NCBI GenBank assembly: GCA_031002005.1
Contig: JARYHS010009186.1
Span: 255,035,199 to 255,099,198, forward strand
Reading direction: 5' to 3'
Length of the DNA: 64,000 nt
Source of the DNA: Vandiemenella viatica
Lineage: Eukaryota > Arthropoda > Insecta > Orthoptera > Morabidae
Shown here one piece after another: positions 54,770 through 64,000 of this stretch; positions within the stretch are counted from its first letter, which is position 1, and every line of letters starts with the position of its first letter. The notes beneath the pieces were generated by a model. The model ran no database searches, was not told the origin of the DNA, and was given only the letters and a program-made list of their open reading frames with translations. Both the position numbers and the translations under genes were made by a program.

Positions 54770-55416
54770 TAGGGATGTAACGGAGCTCCGCATCCGCAAA
54801 TGCGGAACTTCCGCGTGAAATCTTACATCCAATTTCGCATCCGAATCAATTTTTAATGCGGATGTTTTGTTTACACTGCAATTTATATATTATTCATTTC
54901 TCTTTATACGAGATTCTGCCCATCGTTGCTTAGCTAACAACCACGTGGTTGTTTTTTTCCTTACAATACTGCAAAAGTGACAATGAACCAAACGGTGTTA
55001 TTACTTAAGCGACGAATCTACAAGTTTGAACTTGCATATACAGTAAAGGGGTCTATTCACGGTCCAACGTTTAGGACACCGGTGTGGAACTACCGTAGGA
55101 TACGTTCACCCATTCACACTGCTAGAAGAGGTCCAACAAAATATTTCAAGCAGTCCTTTCCACTCGCACTTTCTAGCGGCACACCAGTGTCCTTACCGCA
55201 TACTCCTATGATGTTCCCACCAATCATGATCCAAAATTATTACTTGTTGGATGGCAAGGATCTCTGTTGGTTGTCTCGGAGTCCAACAACAATATCCAAG
55301 ACGTCATACATGTAATCCTTTAACTCCTTTCACGGGCCATCAATGGTCCCTTACCGAAAATCGGGTCATAGTAGGTCCTACAAGTTGGACTGTGAATGGG
55401 CCACTAGGGCGGTGGA
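54770..55416. mobile_element. hAT-C family element, copy 3, runs into the gap
   Basis: TAGGGATGTAACGGAGCTCC immediately follows GCCGAAAC, so copies 2 and 3 are in tandem. 55047-55402 carries the inverted-repeat cargo seen in copy 1, bounded here by GTCTATTCACGGTCCAAC and (complement) GGCCCATTCACAGTCCAAC. The rest is lost in N. Confidence 0.7.
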
Positions 55417-56416
55417 NNNNNNNNNNNNNNNNNNNNNNNNNNNNNNNNNNNNNNNNNNNNNNNNNNNNNNNNNNNNNNNNNNNNNNNNNNNNNNNNNNNN
55501 NNNNNNNNNNNNNNNNNNNNNNNNNNNNNNNNNNNNNNNNNNNNNNNNNNNNNNNNNNNNNNNNNNNNNNNNNNNNNNNNNNNNNNNNNNNNNNNNNNNN
55601 NNNNNNNNNNNNNNNNNNNNNNNNNNNNNNNNNNNNNNNNNNNNNNNNNNNNNNNNNNNNNNNNNNNNNNNNNNNNNNNNNNNNNNNNNNNNNNNNNNNN
55701 NNNNNNNNNNNNNNNNNNNNNNNNNNNNNNNNNNNNNNNNNNNNNNNNNNNNNNNNNNNNNNNNNNNNNNNNNNNNNNNNNNNNNNNNNNNNNNNNNNNN
55801 NNNNNNNNNNNNNNNNNNNNNNNNNNNNNNNNNNNNNNNNNNNNNNNNNNNNNNNNNNNNNNNNNNNNNNNNNNNNNNNNNNNNNNNNNNNNNNNNNNNN
55901 NNNNNNNNNNNNNNNNNNNNNNNNNNNNNNNNNNNNNNNNNNNNNNNNNNNNNNNNNNNNNNNNNNNNNNNNNNNNNNNNNNNNNNNNNNNNNNNNNNNN
56001 NNNNNNNNNNNNNNNNNNNNNNNNNNNNNNNNNNNNNNNNNNNNNNNNNNNNNNNNNNNNNNNNNNNNNNNNNNNNNNNNNNNNNNNNNNNNNNNNNNNN
56101 NNNNNNNNNNNNNNNNNNNNNNNNNNNNNNNNNNNNNNNNNNNNNNNNNNNNNNNNNNNNNNNNNNNNNNNNNNNNNNNNNNNNNNNNNNNNNNNNNNNN
56201 NNNNNNNNNNNNNNNNNNNNNNNNNNNNNNNNNNNNNNNNNNNNNNNNNNNNNNNNNNNNNNNNNNNNNNNNNNNNNNNNNNNNNNNNNNNNNNNNNNNN
56301 NNNNNNNNNNNNNNNNNNNNNNNNNNNNNNNNNNNNNNNNNNNNNNNNNNNNNNNNNNNNNNNNNNNNNNNNNNNNNNNNNNNNNNNNNNNNNNNNNNNN
56401 NNNNNNNNNNNNNNNN
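55417..56416. other. Assembly gap (1,000 N)
   Basis: Exactly 1,000 N. It hides the right half of hAT-C copy 3 and possibly downstream exons of the FERM gene. Confidence 0.99.
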
Positions 56417-56639
56417 ATAAATTTCAGTTTGCACAATACTGTAGTAAACTTACATTTAATACATTAATCTAGCATAAGGTTCTATGAATAACTATCAGAA
56501 AATTGTAGTATCCATGTTCTCATAGCCTAATAACAACAGTAACATTTAACTGAACAAAACTTCCAACAAGTGGAACCAACTTTCAAGAAGTGAAATGTAA
56601 AAAAAAAAAAAAGCATTATTTATGATTTTTTTATGTCAT

Positions 56640-57430
56640 TAGTTATTTGGCTGGTTTAAGGTAATCCTTAATCTCTTCCTATTTTGAGCTCTTCGTCTCA
56701 ACATTCCCCTTCCAATCTACATCCTCAATTATCTGTTTCATAGATTCTAATCTTAGGCTTCCTCTGCAGTTTGTTTGTATTACTTTTCCTCCCATTAACA
56801 AATAAATCAATCCCACATGTCTTCAAATGTGATCCACCATCCATCTGTGAGAGACTTCCACAACCTTCTTTCCTCACCATCAATTCCAAAACATTGTTGT
56901 TCTGTTTGCCTGTTCTTTCACTATCTATCATCCCCCTATAACACATGTTTCAAATGCTTCAATTTTCTGTTCTGGTATTCCTAAAGTGTATGCCTCACTT
57001 CTGCAAGTGCTTTGCTTTGTACATATAGTTTAGAAAGTTCTTTCCCAGTCAAAGATCAATATTTTAAATTATAAGATCCCTCCTTTTCAAGAAGTCTAAT
57101 TTTGCTTATGCTATCCCACTTTAAACATTAATCTTGCTTTGGACATCAATTTTAACTGAACATCCTAAGCAAGAGAATTCACATACTTCTTGTATTACAT
57201 CTGACCCTATTTTTATATTTAATCTAGTGCTATTGCTTCCACTTCTGCTACACTATTATGGCTACTGTGTTGCTTTGTTTTATATTTAGTCCAAATTCTT
57301 CACCTAGAGTTCCCCTTCACTCCCCCATGCCATTCCATAATGTCTCAATATCCTTAGGCTTGTCTGTTAACAGAACAATGTCATCAGCAAGTTTCAGAAT
57401 ACTGATTGTGTCTTCTTGAACACTTTGTGA
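56640..57430 (-). pseudogene. LINE RT C-terminal relic
   Basis: On the minus strand, from about 57410: DDIVLLTDKPKDIETLWNGM (RT motif region, the leading residues of (F/L)ADD eroded), LGEEFGLNIKQS, KYKNRVRCNTRSM. Then near 56940-56730 come GEERRLWKSLTDG and RKPKIRIYETDNRG. Many stops. Its 3' part is homologous to 62092-62432 in the same orientation. Confidence 0.65.
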
Positions 57431-57837
57431 CATATGGTTGCAAAATTGAAATCAAGATATGTGAAAAAAGAGAGAGAAAAAGTCTCTACAAATAAAATGC
57501 TAAAGATCTATAGATGGCATTACAAAGTAAAGCACATAAGGAATAGAAGAAGAGGATGAATACAAAGAAATCAGTTCTTTCGAATTAGAAAAAGATGATA
57601 CCTACCAAAACATGCTTTAATATTTCCTTGTTTGTATATATTAACTTATAGTACATACATATAAAAGAAATATTAATTGACATACATAATGATGGGAGGA
57701 ACTGAAATGAAAAAGTATTGCCGGCAAGTGAATTTTTTTTTTTTTTTTTTTTATATTATATAAATTTTGCAGTAATTTAACAATTATGATTTGACAGTAA
57801 AAAAGAATTCATGGTGATCTGCTACTGGATGTCTTAC
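57431..57837. other. Intronic sequence of the FERM gene (inferred)
   Basis: AT-rich with a T20 run near 57730. No exon seen between the donor at 57836-57837 and the LINE at 57430. Confidence 0.4.
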
Positions 57838-58014
57838 ATTGAATAATATATGCAGCCAAAAGTGCAGCCTCTGATGGTGTGCAGTACAGTCGGCCATGTA
57901 AAAGATCTCGCTTTAATTGGAGATAAATTTGATAGCGCGTTATCTCCTCCTTCAGTCGGAAGGGATCCGGTGGGTAGAATTTCACACGAAAACTGAAAAG
58001 TACTGGGTCCATAT
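57838..58014 (-). CDS. FRMD5-like: FERM-domain protein exon (FRMD5/FRMD3-like), F1-F2 region
   Basis: Minus-strand exon of 177 bp (59 codons' worth, phase 1 at both ends). It encodes [40 protein letters not shown] and [18 protein letters not shown]: the end of FERM lobe F1 and the start of F2 in FRMD5/FRMD3-type proteins, which link membrane proteins to the cortical cytoskeleton. Acceptor TTTGTTTCAG precedes 58014; donor CAAT|GTAAGA follows 57838. Joined to the exon at 60620-60661 it regenerates an Asp codon. Assignment to FRMD5/FRMD3 rather than other FERM proteins rests on remembered motif similarity ([27 protein letters not shown]). Downstream exons were not found; the gap at 55417 may hide them. 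Confidence 0.85.
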
Positions 58015-60619
58015 CTGAAACAAACAGTTAAATTTTGTCCATATAAGAAGCCCATTAATGATCTATCAGGATATCAATATATGATAATTTATGACAGTAA
58101 GAAGAATGAAAATGCCTTTATGCAGTTAAAAATAAGGAAAGATTGGTAAAGTAATCCCAACATCAAACACGGTTAAAGGCAGCAAAGAATGCATAAAGGC
58201 AATACAATATTTTGGTATAAAAAACCTTATACACATTCAGAGATGAGACACAGTATCAGAAGTGCGCACAAGTCTCAGTCATGAAATAAATGTTTATCAC
58301 TGCCTCCTGTGTAAGAGATGAGCTAACTTACTTTCCTGTTCTTTATTTTTTAATAATTATTTAAATTTAATAGCATAAAAATGTCTAATTAAATATTCTG
58401 TATTTGAGGATAAAAACAGAAATGTAACATCGTTTGGTAAGGAATTGTTCCATCCTCCACTGTTAATTTTATTTTTAAATAAAATATTTGTTCCCATTGA
58501 TTTATTTGAAGATCATGAAATTTTCACGTTCTTCAATTCCACATTTGTGATCTGATTGGAGGAAGGCAAACAGTTTTAAAATTGTAATGTGTCTGGAACA
58601 TTTTCAGTTGCAACAATAGATAGTGATGAGGCTTATTCTCTGTTTCAATGATAAATTTAAAGAATGTTTTATGAAACTTATATCTCCTTTTTGTGTAATT
58701 TCAAGTTTTCTAGTTCAACAAGGTCAAGTACAATTTTTAACCATTTGCTAGGAAAAGTGCACCCTCGTGAAGGACTTATTAGAATGTTGTAGCTAATTTA
58801 GTTGATATTTTAACAGTGCTGTTAAGTGCTAGACAAAATAAATTTATTGATTCTAACTATTCTAGCACAATGTAAGAATCATTTACTGACTCATTCAACA
58901 GGAAATCTTGCAATTAGAATAGTTAATATCACTGCCACTTTATTCAGAACAAGGTGCTATTATTCTTGAGTGGGAACTGTATTTTGTTGAAGCATCTTTA
59001 GGTAATCAATTGAAAACACTGAAACCATTTTGAATTCATATCAATTTTAGTGTCTTATATAGTTAAAAAAAACTCTATGTTTGTAACGAATAGGAAAAAA
59101 CAATGCCAGAAGCAAAACCCAAAATTACCTACTTTGGAAAAAAAGATAGTTAAATTTTCTGGTAAGGAAAGTAAGTGATTTTTTTGATAGGAGAATGGAA
59201 AACATTCAAGAAAAAAATACATAATTTTTTATTTGGCATCTCCTTTAACAGAAACTATTCTTTTTATGTAAAATCTGTAAATAGTGTAGCGTATATAATA
59301 AATCGTGCCAAATTTTGCTATCAGTTATTATGGTATTCATTAGTGCTTGATACAAGAAAAGGGGGGGGGGGGAGATTAGCTATGAAATTCATGTTGAGGG
59401 GACACGAATTTACATAGTGATGACATAGTGCCCAGGCAGCAATTTCAAAGGGAGAGGTTGTAACCTCACGTTTTCAACCCATCACTGGTACTTTTATATG
59501 ATCTGATGTAAGAAGATGATATATAATTTCACATTATGTTTAGCTACATTGGAATTAATAGAATGAAATTAATGTTTTATATGTGTATGAATTTTATCAA
59601 ATAACAAAAATTCAAGGTAAGATAGATAGATAAAGTAAACACAGCACAATTTGTCTTAAAGGCAATCAATGACAATAGTAAGATGATAAGTATAACAGTA
59701 AAAATAAACGATTACCTGAATGATCATGTAAGGGAGCATCTAAGACAAACAGCCAATTTAAAAGGGATGCCTATGCCTTTGGGCACACGATGCTTTTCTA
59801 TGGAGGCATTCTGATCTAAACTTCTCTGGTAAACCCATCACTTGCATTCTGCTGATTTATCTTTCTAAGCTTTATTTAAAGTTTTCATATTTTCAACTTT
59901 TTTACTATTATTTTATTTATTTCATCGTACTTGGTTATGGCACTTCTCATTCCTCTTGTCACCTGCACTACATTTGCCTTTTCACAGTTTGCTACTCTCT
60001 AACTCTGCAGTCTCCTTCCACTAACACAGGTTTATTTCACCGAGCGGGGTGGTGTAACGGTTAGTGTTCTGACCTCGCATTCGGGAGGACGGTGGTTCGA
60101 ATTCCCGTCCGGGCATCTAGATTTGGGTTTTCCATGGTTTCCTCAAATCACTCCAGGTAAATGCCAGGATGCTTCCTTCAAAAAGCAATGGTTGAATACC
60201 TTCCCATTCCTTGCCCCCAACCTTTCCCGTCTCTAAAGACCTCGCTGTTAAGAGACGTTAAGCAGTTAAAAAAAGGTTTATTTCCTCTATCAGGCACTGC
60301 CAATATGAATACAGTAGGCTTCGCAATGACCACCCTCATTAGAAGTACTTACTCTCATCATTAAATGATCACTCAACATATTATTTATATATTATGTGTA
60401 TATTATATTTTTGTCATTGCCTTCAGCTTGATTAATTGAAGGGTTTACTTCCTTTATTCTGGTTGAAATTCATATTACCTTGAAAAATATTTTCCTGCTT
60501 CATCATTATCATTGTGAAACAATAAATAATTACTATGTTAAATAAATTACCATTTCCCACAATAACATTTTAAGCTAACTGTAAATGAAAATAGGGCAGA
60601 GCTATGATCTGGTTTTTAC
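58015..60619 (-). other. FERM gene intron, about 2.6 kb
   Basis: Lies between a GT donor at 60618-60619 and the AG acceptor at 58015-58016 (minus strand). AT-rich; carries a SINE-A at 60039-60274 and no other recognised element. A G11 run is at about 59361. Confidence 0.7.
60039..60274 (+). mobile_element. SINE-A copy (subfamily b) with perfect 10-bp TSD, intronic
   Basis: Perfect duplication GGTTTATTTC at 60029-60038 and 60275-60284. Complete head (GGGGTGGTGTAACGGTTAG), B box GGTTCGAATTCC, subfamily-b 3' end and poly-A. It is antisense to the FERM gene. Confidence 0.92.
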
Positions 60620-60661
60620 CTTTTACTTGTTTGATGATGACTTTGCTGGATCCAGCCAATG
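60620..60661 (-). CDS. FRMD5-like: FERM-domain protein exon (42 nt, one base short)
   Basis: Acceptor TATGTTTTCAG, then codons for HWLDPAK, the conserved (R)HWLD motif of FRMD3/5-like FERM domains. The expected continuation S-I-I-K-Q-V-K is present one frame away (ATCATCAAACAAGTAAAAG), followed by donor GTAAAA. The exon is 42 nt where 43 would be needed to keep frame from the phase-0 exon before it into the phase-1 exon after it. Read as written it stops after SSSNK. Splice sites and prot-level conservation are otherwise good, so a one-base deletion in assembly or in this allele is likely. Confidence 0.75.
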
Positions 60662-60786
60662 CTGAAAACATAACGAGCTACTGTAAGTATAAGCACACTG
60701 GTAAGGGGGATAAAATTCAATTTTTTTAATCTTTGACAATAGTATGCAAATCAGTTGACTTGAAGCTGCACTCATAAAACACTTGC

Positions 60787-60891
60787 CCGTTGTCTCGTGG
60801 CATCAACGTATCGAAGTCCAAAATAGTCTTTTTCTGCCAAGTTCAGCTGACGGCACACGTATTCCAAGAGGTACTTTCCTTTGTGCTGAGC
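60787..60891 (-). CDS. FRMD5-like: FERM-domain protein exon (FRMD5/FRMD3-like), N-terminal lobe
   Basis: A 105-bp minus-strand exon, phase 0 at both ends, encoding AQHKGKYLLEYVCRQLNL and AEKDYFGLRYVDATRQR: the ubiquitin-like F1 lobe of the FERM domain (KG.YLL..VC, EKDYFGLRYVD). Acceptor GTATTCCAG. The donor is CGG|GCAAGT, a GC rather than GT site but otherwise close to consensus. The following intron is only 125 bp (60662-60786). The first coding exon, expected to encode the start of the F1 lobe, was not found up to 64000. Confidence 0.85.
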
Positions 60892-62091
60892 CTGGAATAC
60901 ACAAAAAAAAACTAATAACACATTACTCATATAGAATTTAATAAAGGAAGAAACAAGCCAATTAGATGATTATTACTAACTTAAAATAGAGACTGCAAAG
61001 GCTGGCATTGTTAAAACATAGTTATTTTCAAGATTTGTGAAAAATGTTTAATTTTTTTAAGCAATATGACAGATATCATTATTCATTCTTCATATCTACA
61101 AATGAAAAATGATTTTGAGACTCTGAATAAAAATATGTAAGAATTGGAACAGTGGCGTAGCTAGATTAACAAGGGTCCCGGTGCAAAAAAAAAATATTTT
61201 GGGCCCTCAGCCCAAATGGGCGATCAAGTCTTGTGAGGTTTGCTGGCACCGCCTAGCCCTGCAATAGCTTCACCTCTGGATGGGGAAGTAGCCTTCTGGC
61301 AGAAAAAGGAAATGCAGTACTACTAGTTAGTTTTTTCCCCAAACAGATTGACACATAATAGATGGAAAGATGGAACTTAAAAATTTTACCAGCTCCTTCA
61401 TTCCAATGTGCAATATATTTGAACATAATTATGAAATTCGGAAGTTGGAATTCTGAAATAGGAGTAAAAGGTATCTAGCAAACAAACTCCTACAACAAGA
61501 CAAATATGATGGGGCAGTTTCTTTCCTGTATTGTCATTGTACTCTGGAGACAGGAGGAACAGCGGGCAGTTATTAATGTTTTAAACAGTATGGAAAGAGT
61601 TCTTTGCAGAAGAAGATACTTTTTAAGTATCTAGGATTCATAACATAGGTTCTGTAGCCAAAATAATAATAATAAAAGAAATAGTAACCTTATCCTAGTA
61701 ATTTCATGAGCTATCAACTCTAGAAGTCCTTGAAAATGAGGGTTGCTCATCTATTTTTCATCAAATCAAGATGATAGCAATTCATAAGGACCTCTAACCA
61801 AGACTGTTCTGAATAAAAAAGTTTGACAAGTATTTTTATGTTTCAGATTATTCTGTTACCAACAGAATGAATTCGTGGTCCGTAAAAAAAAAACAGTAAT
61901 TTGTTTGGTAGGTTAAAGTGAACTTCACCTCCTTCTTTATTAATATTATGCACAAACGGAGGCTCTCTGTTATACTGTAGAAGCTGCCACGACAGACGCA
62001 GAATGCGCGGCAAATCCAAACCACAGAAGTCTGTGAGGCCACAGGAATTTCCTTAATTTATTTAAACAAGGTGTGTGTGGCCAAAATCGTT
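60892..62091. other. FERM gene upstream intron or 5' flank (inferred)
   Basis: No further exon recognised. Apart from a small hAT MITE (61150-61278) the AT-rich sequence is featureless. Confidence 0.4.
61150..61278. mobile_element. Small hAT-like MITE
   Basis: CAGTGGCGTAGCTAGAT at the left and complement CAGAGGTGAAGCTATTG at the right. Both ends have the CAGNGG and AGCTA words common in hAT MITEs (GGGCCC is internal). Flanks AATTGGAA and GATGGGGA match at 5 of 8 positions only. Confidence 0.5.
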
Positions 62092-62432
62092 TTTTTTTTG
62101 CTGTCATCAGTCACTTGACTGGCTTGATGCAATCCTCCATCCCTTCCTATCTCGTGATAACCTTTTTGCCTCAACATACCCCACACAACCCAGATCCTCA
62201 ATTATCTGTTTCATATATTCTAATCTCTGTCTTCCTGTGCAGTTCTTACCTTCGACTGTTCCCTCCACTGCCAAGTTAACCAATCCGACATGTCTCAAAA
62301 TATGACCTACCATCTTGTTTCTTCTTTCTATAATACTCTTCCATAAACTTCTTTCCTCGCCCATCATTTCCAAAACTCGTTCGTTTCGTACTTTAACTGT
62401 CCACTTAATTTTCAGCACCCTTCTATAGCACT
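62092..62432 (-). pseudogene. LINE RT C-terminal fragment
   Basis: The minus-strand frame 62418-62107 reads KIKWTVKVRNERVLEMMGEE, RSLWKSIIERRNKMVGHILR, LEYMKQIIEDLGCVGYVEAK and RLSRDRKGWRIASSQSSD, a well-known C-terminus of insect endonuclease-RT LINEs, followed by an A-rich 3' tail (62091-62099 on the plus strand as T9). Open frame, RT core missing. Confidence 0.8.
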
Positions 62433-63289
62433 ACAAAATTAATCGGTTTCAAAATGCCAGTTCCATTGATCGGTAACATTGGGTTCTATCAAACCCTGAA
62501 TCACAGAAAAAGACGGGTTGAAAATCCCAAAGTTGAACGTTACTTCTAGATGTGTGTCATGCGCTGAAGGTGAAGCCAAACTCCATCGGCACTATGGCCG
62601 TCCCCACAGCTGTTTGCAGACGATTACCTTGGTGGTATAGGAGAATGTTGGGGCAATGTCCCATAGTCTGGTTCAAATGTATTAGATACCAGCTACAAGA
62701 AGATGTTGAGAGATCCACCCAGTTCCCCTTAAGGAAGCATTGAGAAACCACGGCAGTGCTCCCCCAAAAAACTCCGTGTACGAGTATCGCCAGCGAGGCG
62801 TGCAGCATTGACGCGCTCCGCTGGTCCGTTTTTGTTGGACTTCCGGCCAGGGAGATGGGCGGCCTCGGTTGGTGTGGCTGGAGGAATGCGAGCCCTCCGC
62901 TCAATGGACCGACCCAGTCGCAGCCGGATGTGGGCACTCCAACACCTGGACTACACTCCACACCCACCAAATCAAACTTTGAATGAACGACGGCAAAGTG
63001 AGCGTTACACTGACTGCTCAAAAATCGTTCGCACTACTCGCCACTCGACTAAATTACTAACGTAGTGCGAACGAGTTTTATGCGTTTAAAATGTAACAGG
63101 GTTTTCAAAGATGGTGGAGTGCAAAAATAGAGCTCAGTATCCATTTTTTTTCCTCGTTCTTCTTCGTAGGCTCTAAGTCCCGTGGACGTCGATGTCATTA
63201 ACCTTGGGGAGGGTAAAGAGTGTTGCCAACTGCATAACTACATGCGAACCATGTGAAATTGTGATTTCTAGCACTAAGGATGGAATCCT
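62433..63289. other. No gene recognised
   Basis: A 154-codon minus-strand frame (62557-63021), GC-rich, overlaps frames on the other strand and shows no domain I recognise. GTGCGAACGAGT-type words near 63065 repeat CGTTCGCACTAC at 63029 as a short inverted repeat. Not called a gene. Confidence 0.4.
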
Positions 63290-63390
63290 GGTCGCCGCGT
63301 ACAGCCGTCCGTCCTGATCGCAGGTTTTAGGCAGTTTCCCGCAATCAAGGCAAATGCTGGGACCTTCCCCAATAAACCACACATCGCATA
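63290..63390 (+). mobile_element. Fragment of a third SINE type carrying the shared SINE core
   Basis: CAGGTTTTAGGCAGTTTCCC and AATCAAGGCAAATGCTGGGA followed by CCTTCCCC align with the SINE-A core (GGTTTTCCATGGTTTCCC, AGGCAAATGCCGGGATGCTT). Its flanks do not match SINE-A or SINE-J. Confidence 0.45.
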
Positions 63391-63699
63391 AACAAAAAAT
63401 ACTCTCGTCACAAGTTTCGCAGACAAATGTTGCCACAATGTATGTGGAAAGTAACGGATCACTTCCACATTAATATCACCCTAGTAGTACATGGTACTCT
63501 TCATGTGGAAAGGAGAATGGAGAACACCCGTGTGTACACCTGTCTTAGTGCAGAACGCTGATGGTGATGTGTTCCTGTAACGTACGATTATCAGGGTGGG
63601 ATAATCGCAGCTGGCATTTAACCACATGAACAGTAAGGCCGATACGGAAAGTTGGAGTATTCGGACATCACACCTTGCCCGATGTGGGTATTACACATT

Positions 63700-63765
63700 G
63701 GGGTAGGCGCAACGCACCCTCCACCACCCACTTTTAGTGAATCGCGGCTTAATAATAATAATAAG
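63700..63765 (+). mobile_element. LINE-T-like 3' terminus
   Basis: GGCGCAACGCACCCTCCACC and CACTTTTAGTGAATCGCGGC align with the end of LINE-T copy B (GGTGCTTAGCACCCTCTGCC, AATGTTTGTGAATTGCAGAG). The tail here is (AAT)n rather than (GATGTA)n. Confidence 0.55.
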
Positions 63766-64000
63766 AAGAAAGGAAAATCTTTGGCCCAGTTTGTACAGGA
63801 GGAATCTGGATGAAAAGGAAATCACATCAACTATATCGGCATTCGGAAAAAAAAATTCAGACGCATTCAGAAAAAGACGAATTCCTCGGCCATATTATTA
63901 GAATGAATAACAACAGACTAACCACAAGAATTCTCAACCTGGCCATTTCAATGAAAATGAAAAACAATTGACTAACTGAAATCGTTAAGGATCTCCAGAA
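63766..64000 (+). pseudogene. LINE RT C-terminus relic, runs off the window
   Basis: Plus-strand frames read RNLDEKEITSTISAF, DAFRKRRI, HIIRMN(N)NRLTTRIL-like residues and NWLTEIV.DLQ, the same protein region as at 46280-46720, with stops. Continues past 64000. Confidence 0.5.

Noticed and set aside
55251..56467. Four overlapping frames of 350-390 codons
   Set aside because: They span the second N gap and are artefacts.
62557..63021. 154-codon minus-strand frame
   Set aside because: GC-rich chance frame overlapped by frames on the other strand; no domain, no splice or start context recognised.

Overview
The window looks like nuclear DNA of an arthropod, almost certainly an insect. It is AT-rich, has no operons, and is packed with eukaryotic transposons (LINEs, tRNA-derived SINEs, hAT, mariner/Tc1, piggyBac and PIF-like elements). 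The one host gene recognised is split by spliceosomal introns. The LINE tails made of (CATCTA)n and the dominant SINE resemble repeats I associate with polyneopteran insects; that placement is recalled, not tested. Two runs of exactly 1,000 N (35492-36491 and 55417-56416) are scaffold gaps.

Layout. 0-16 kb: nested and decayed repeats, including SINE-A copies, fragments of a CR1/Jockey-group LINE with a hexanucleotide tail ('LINE-T'), a second CR1-like LINE ('LINE-V'), a third LINE relic, three hAT elements with 8-bp target duplications and a 1.2-kb terminal-inverted-repeat element. 16-25 kb: two large minus-strand LINEs side by side. The first is a nearly complete Jockey-clade element with ORF1 zinc knuckles, endonuclease and RT, and a 17-bp minisatellite at its 5' end. 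The second is an R1-clade element whose RT ORF is still open but whose 5' end is truncated inside the endonuclease. 25-31 kb: a repeat/SINE/MITE nest, a dead mariner split by a small palindromic unit, a second such unit and another LINE relic. 33-45 kb: a Tc1/mariner element holding a solo LTR, a PIF-like relic, LINE-V copies, a mariner-derived MITE, a 0.77-kb inverted repeat and a piggyBac element inside an older repeat. 46-57 kb: LINE relics, head-to-head Tc1 fragments, a dimeric palindromic hAT MITE, a SINE-in-SINE nest and two tandem copies of a hAT family. 57.8-60.9 kb: three minus-strand exons of a FERM-domain gene resembling FRMD5/FRMD3. Its start and end lie outside the recognisable sequence. 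61-64 kb: intergenic or upstream intron sequence with more LINE and SINE remnants.

There is no functional pathway here beyond the FERM gene. What stands out is how the elements interact. Three short palindromic units carry a hammerhead-ribozyme-like core, and two of them have target duplications of retrotransposition length. One SINE shares its two-hairpin 3' tail with the neighbouring Jockey LINE, and a common SINE central domain recurs in unrelated SINE types. The Jockey ORFs are broken by about five single-base shifts with almost no nonsense codons, and a conserved FERM exon lacks one base. Single-base assembly errors are therefore a serious possibility.
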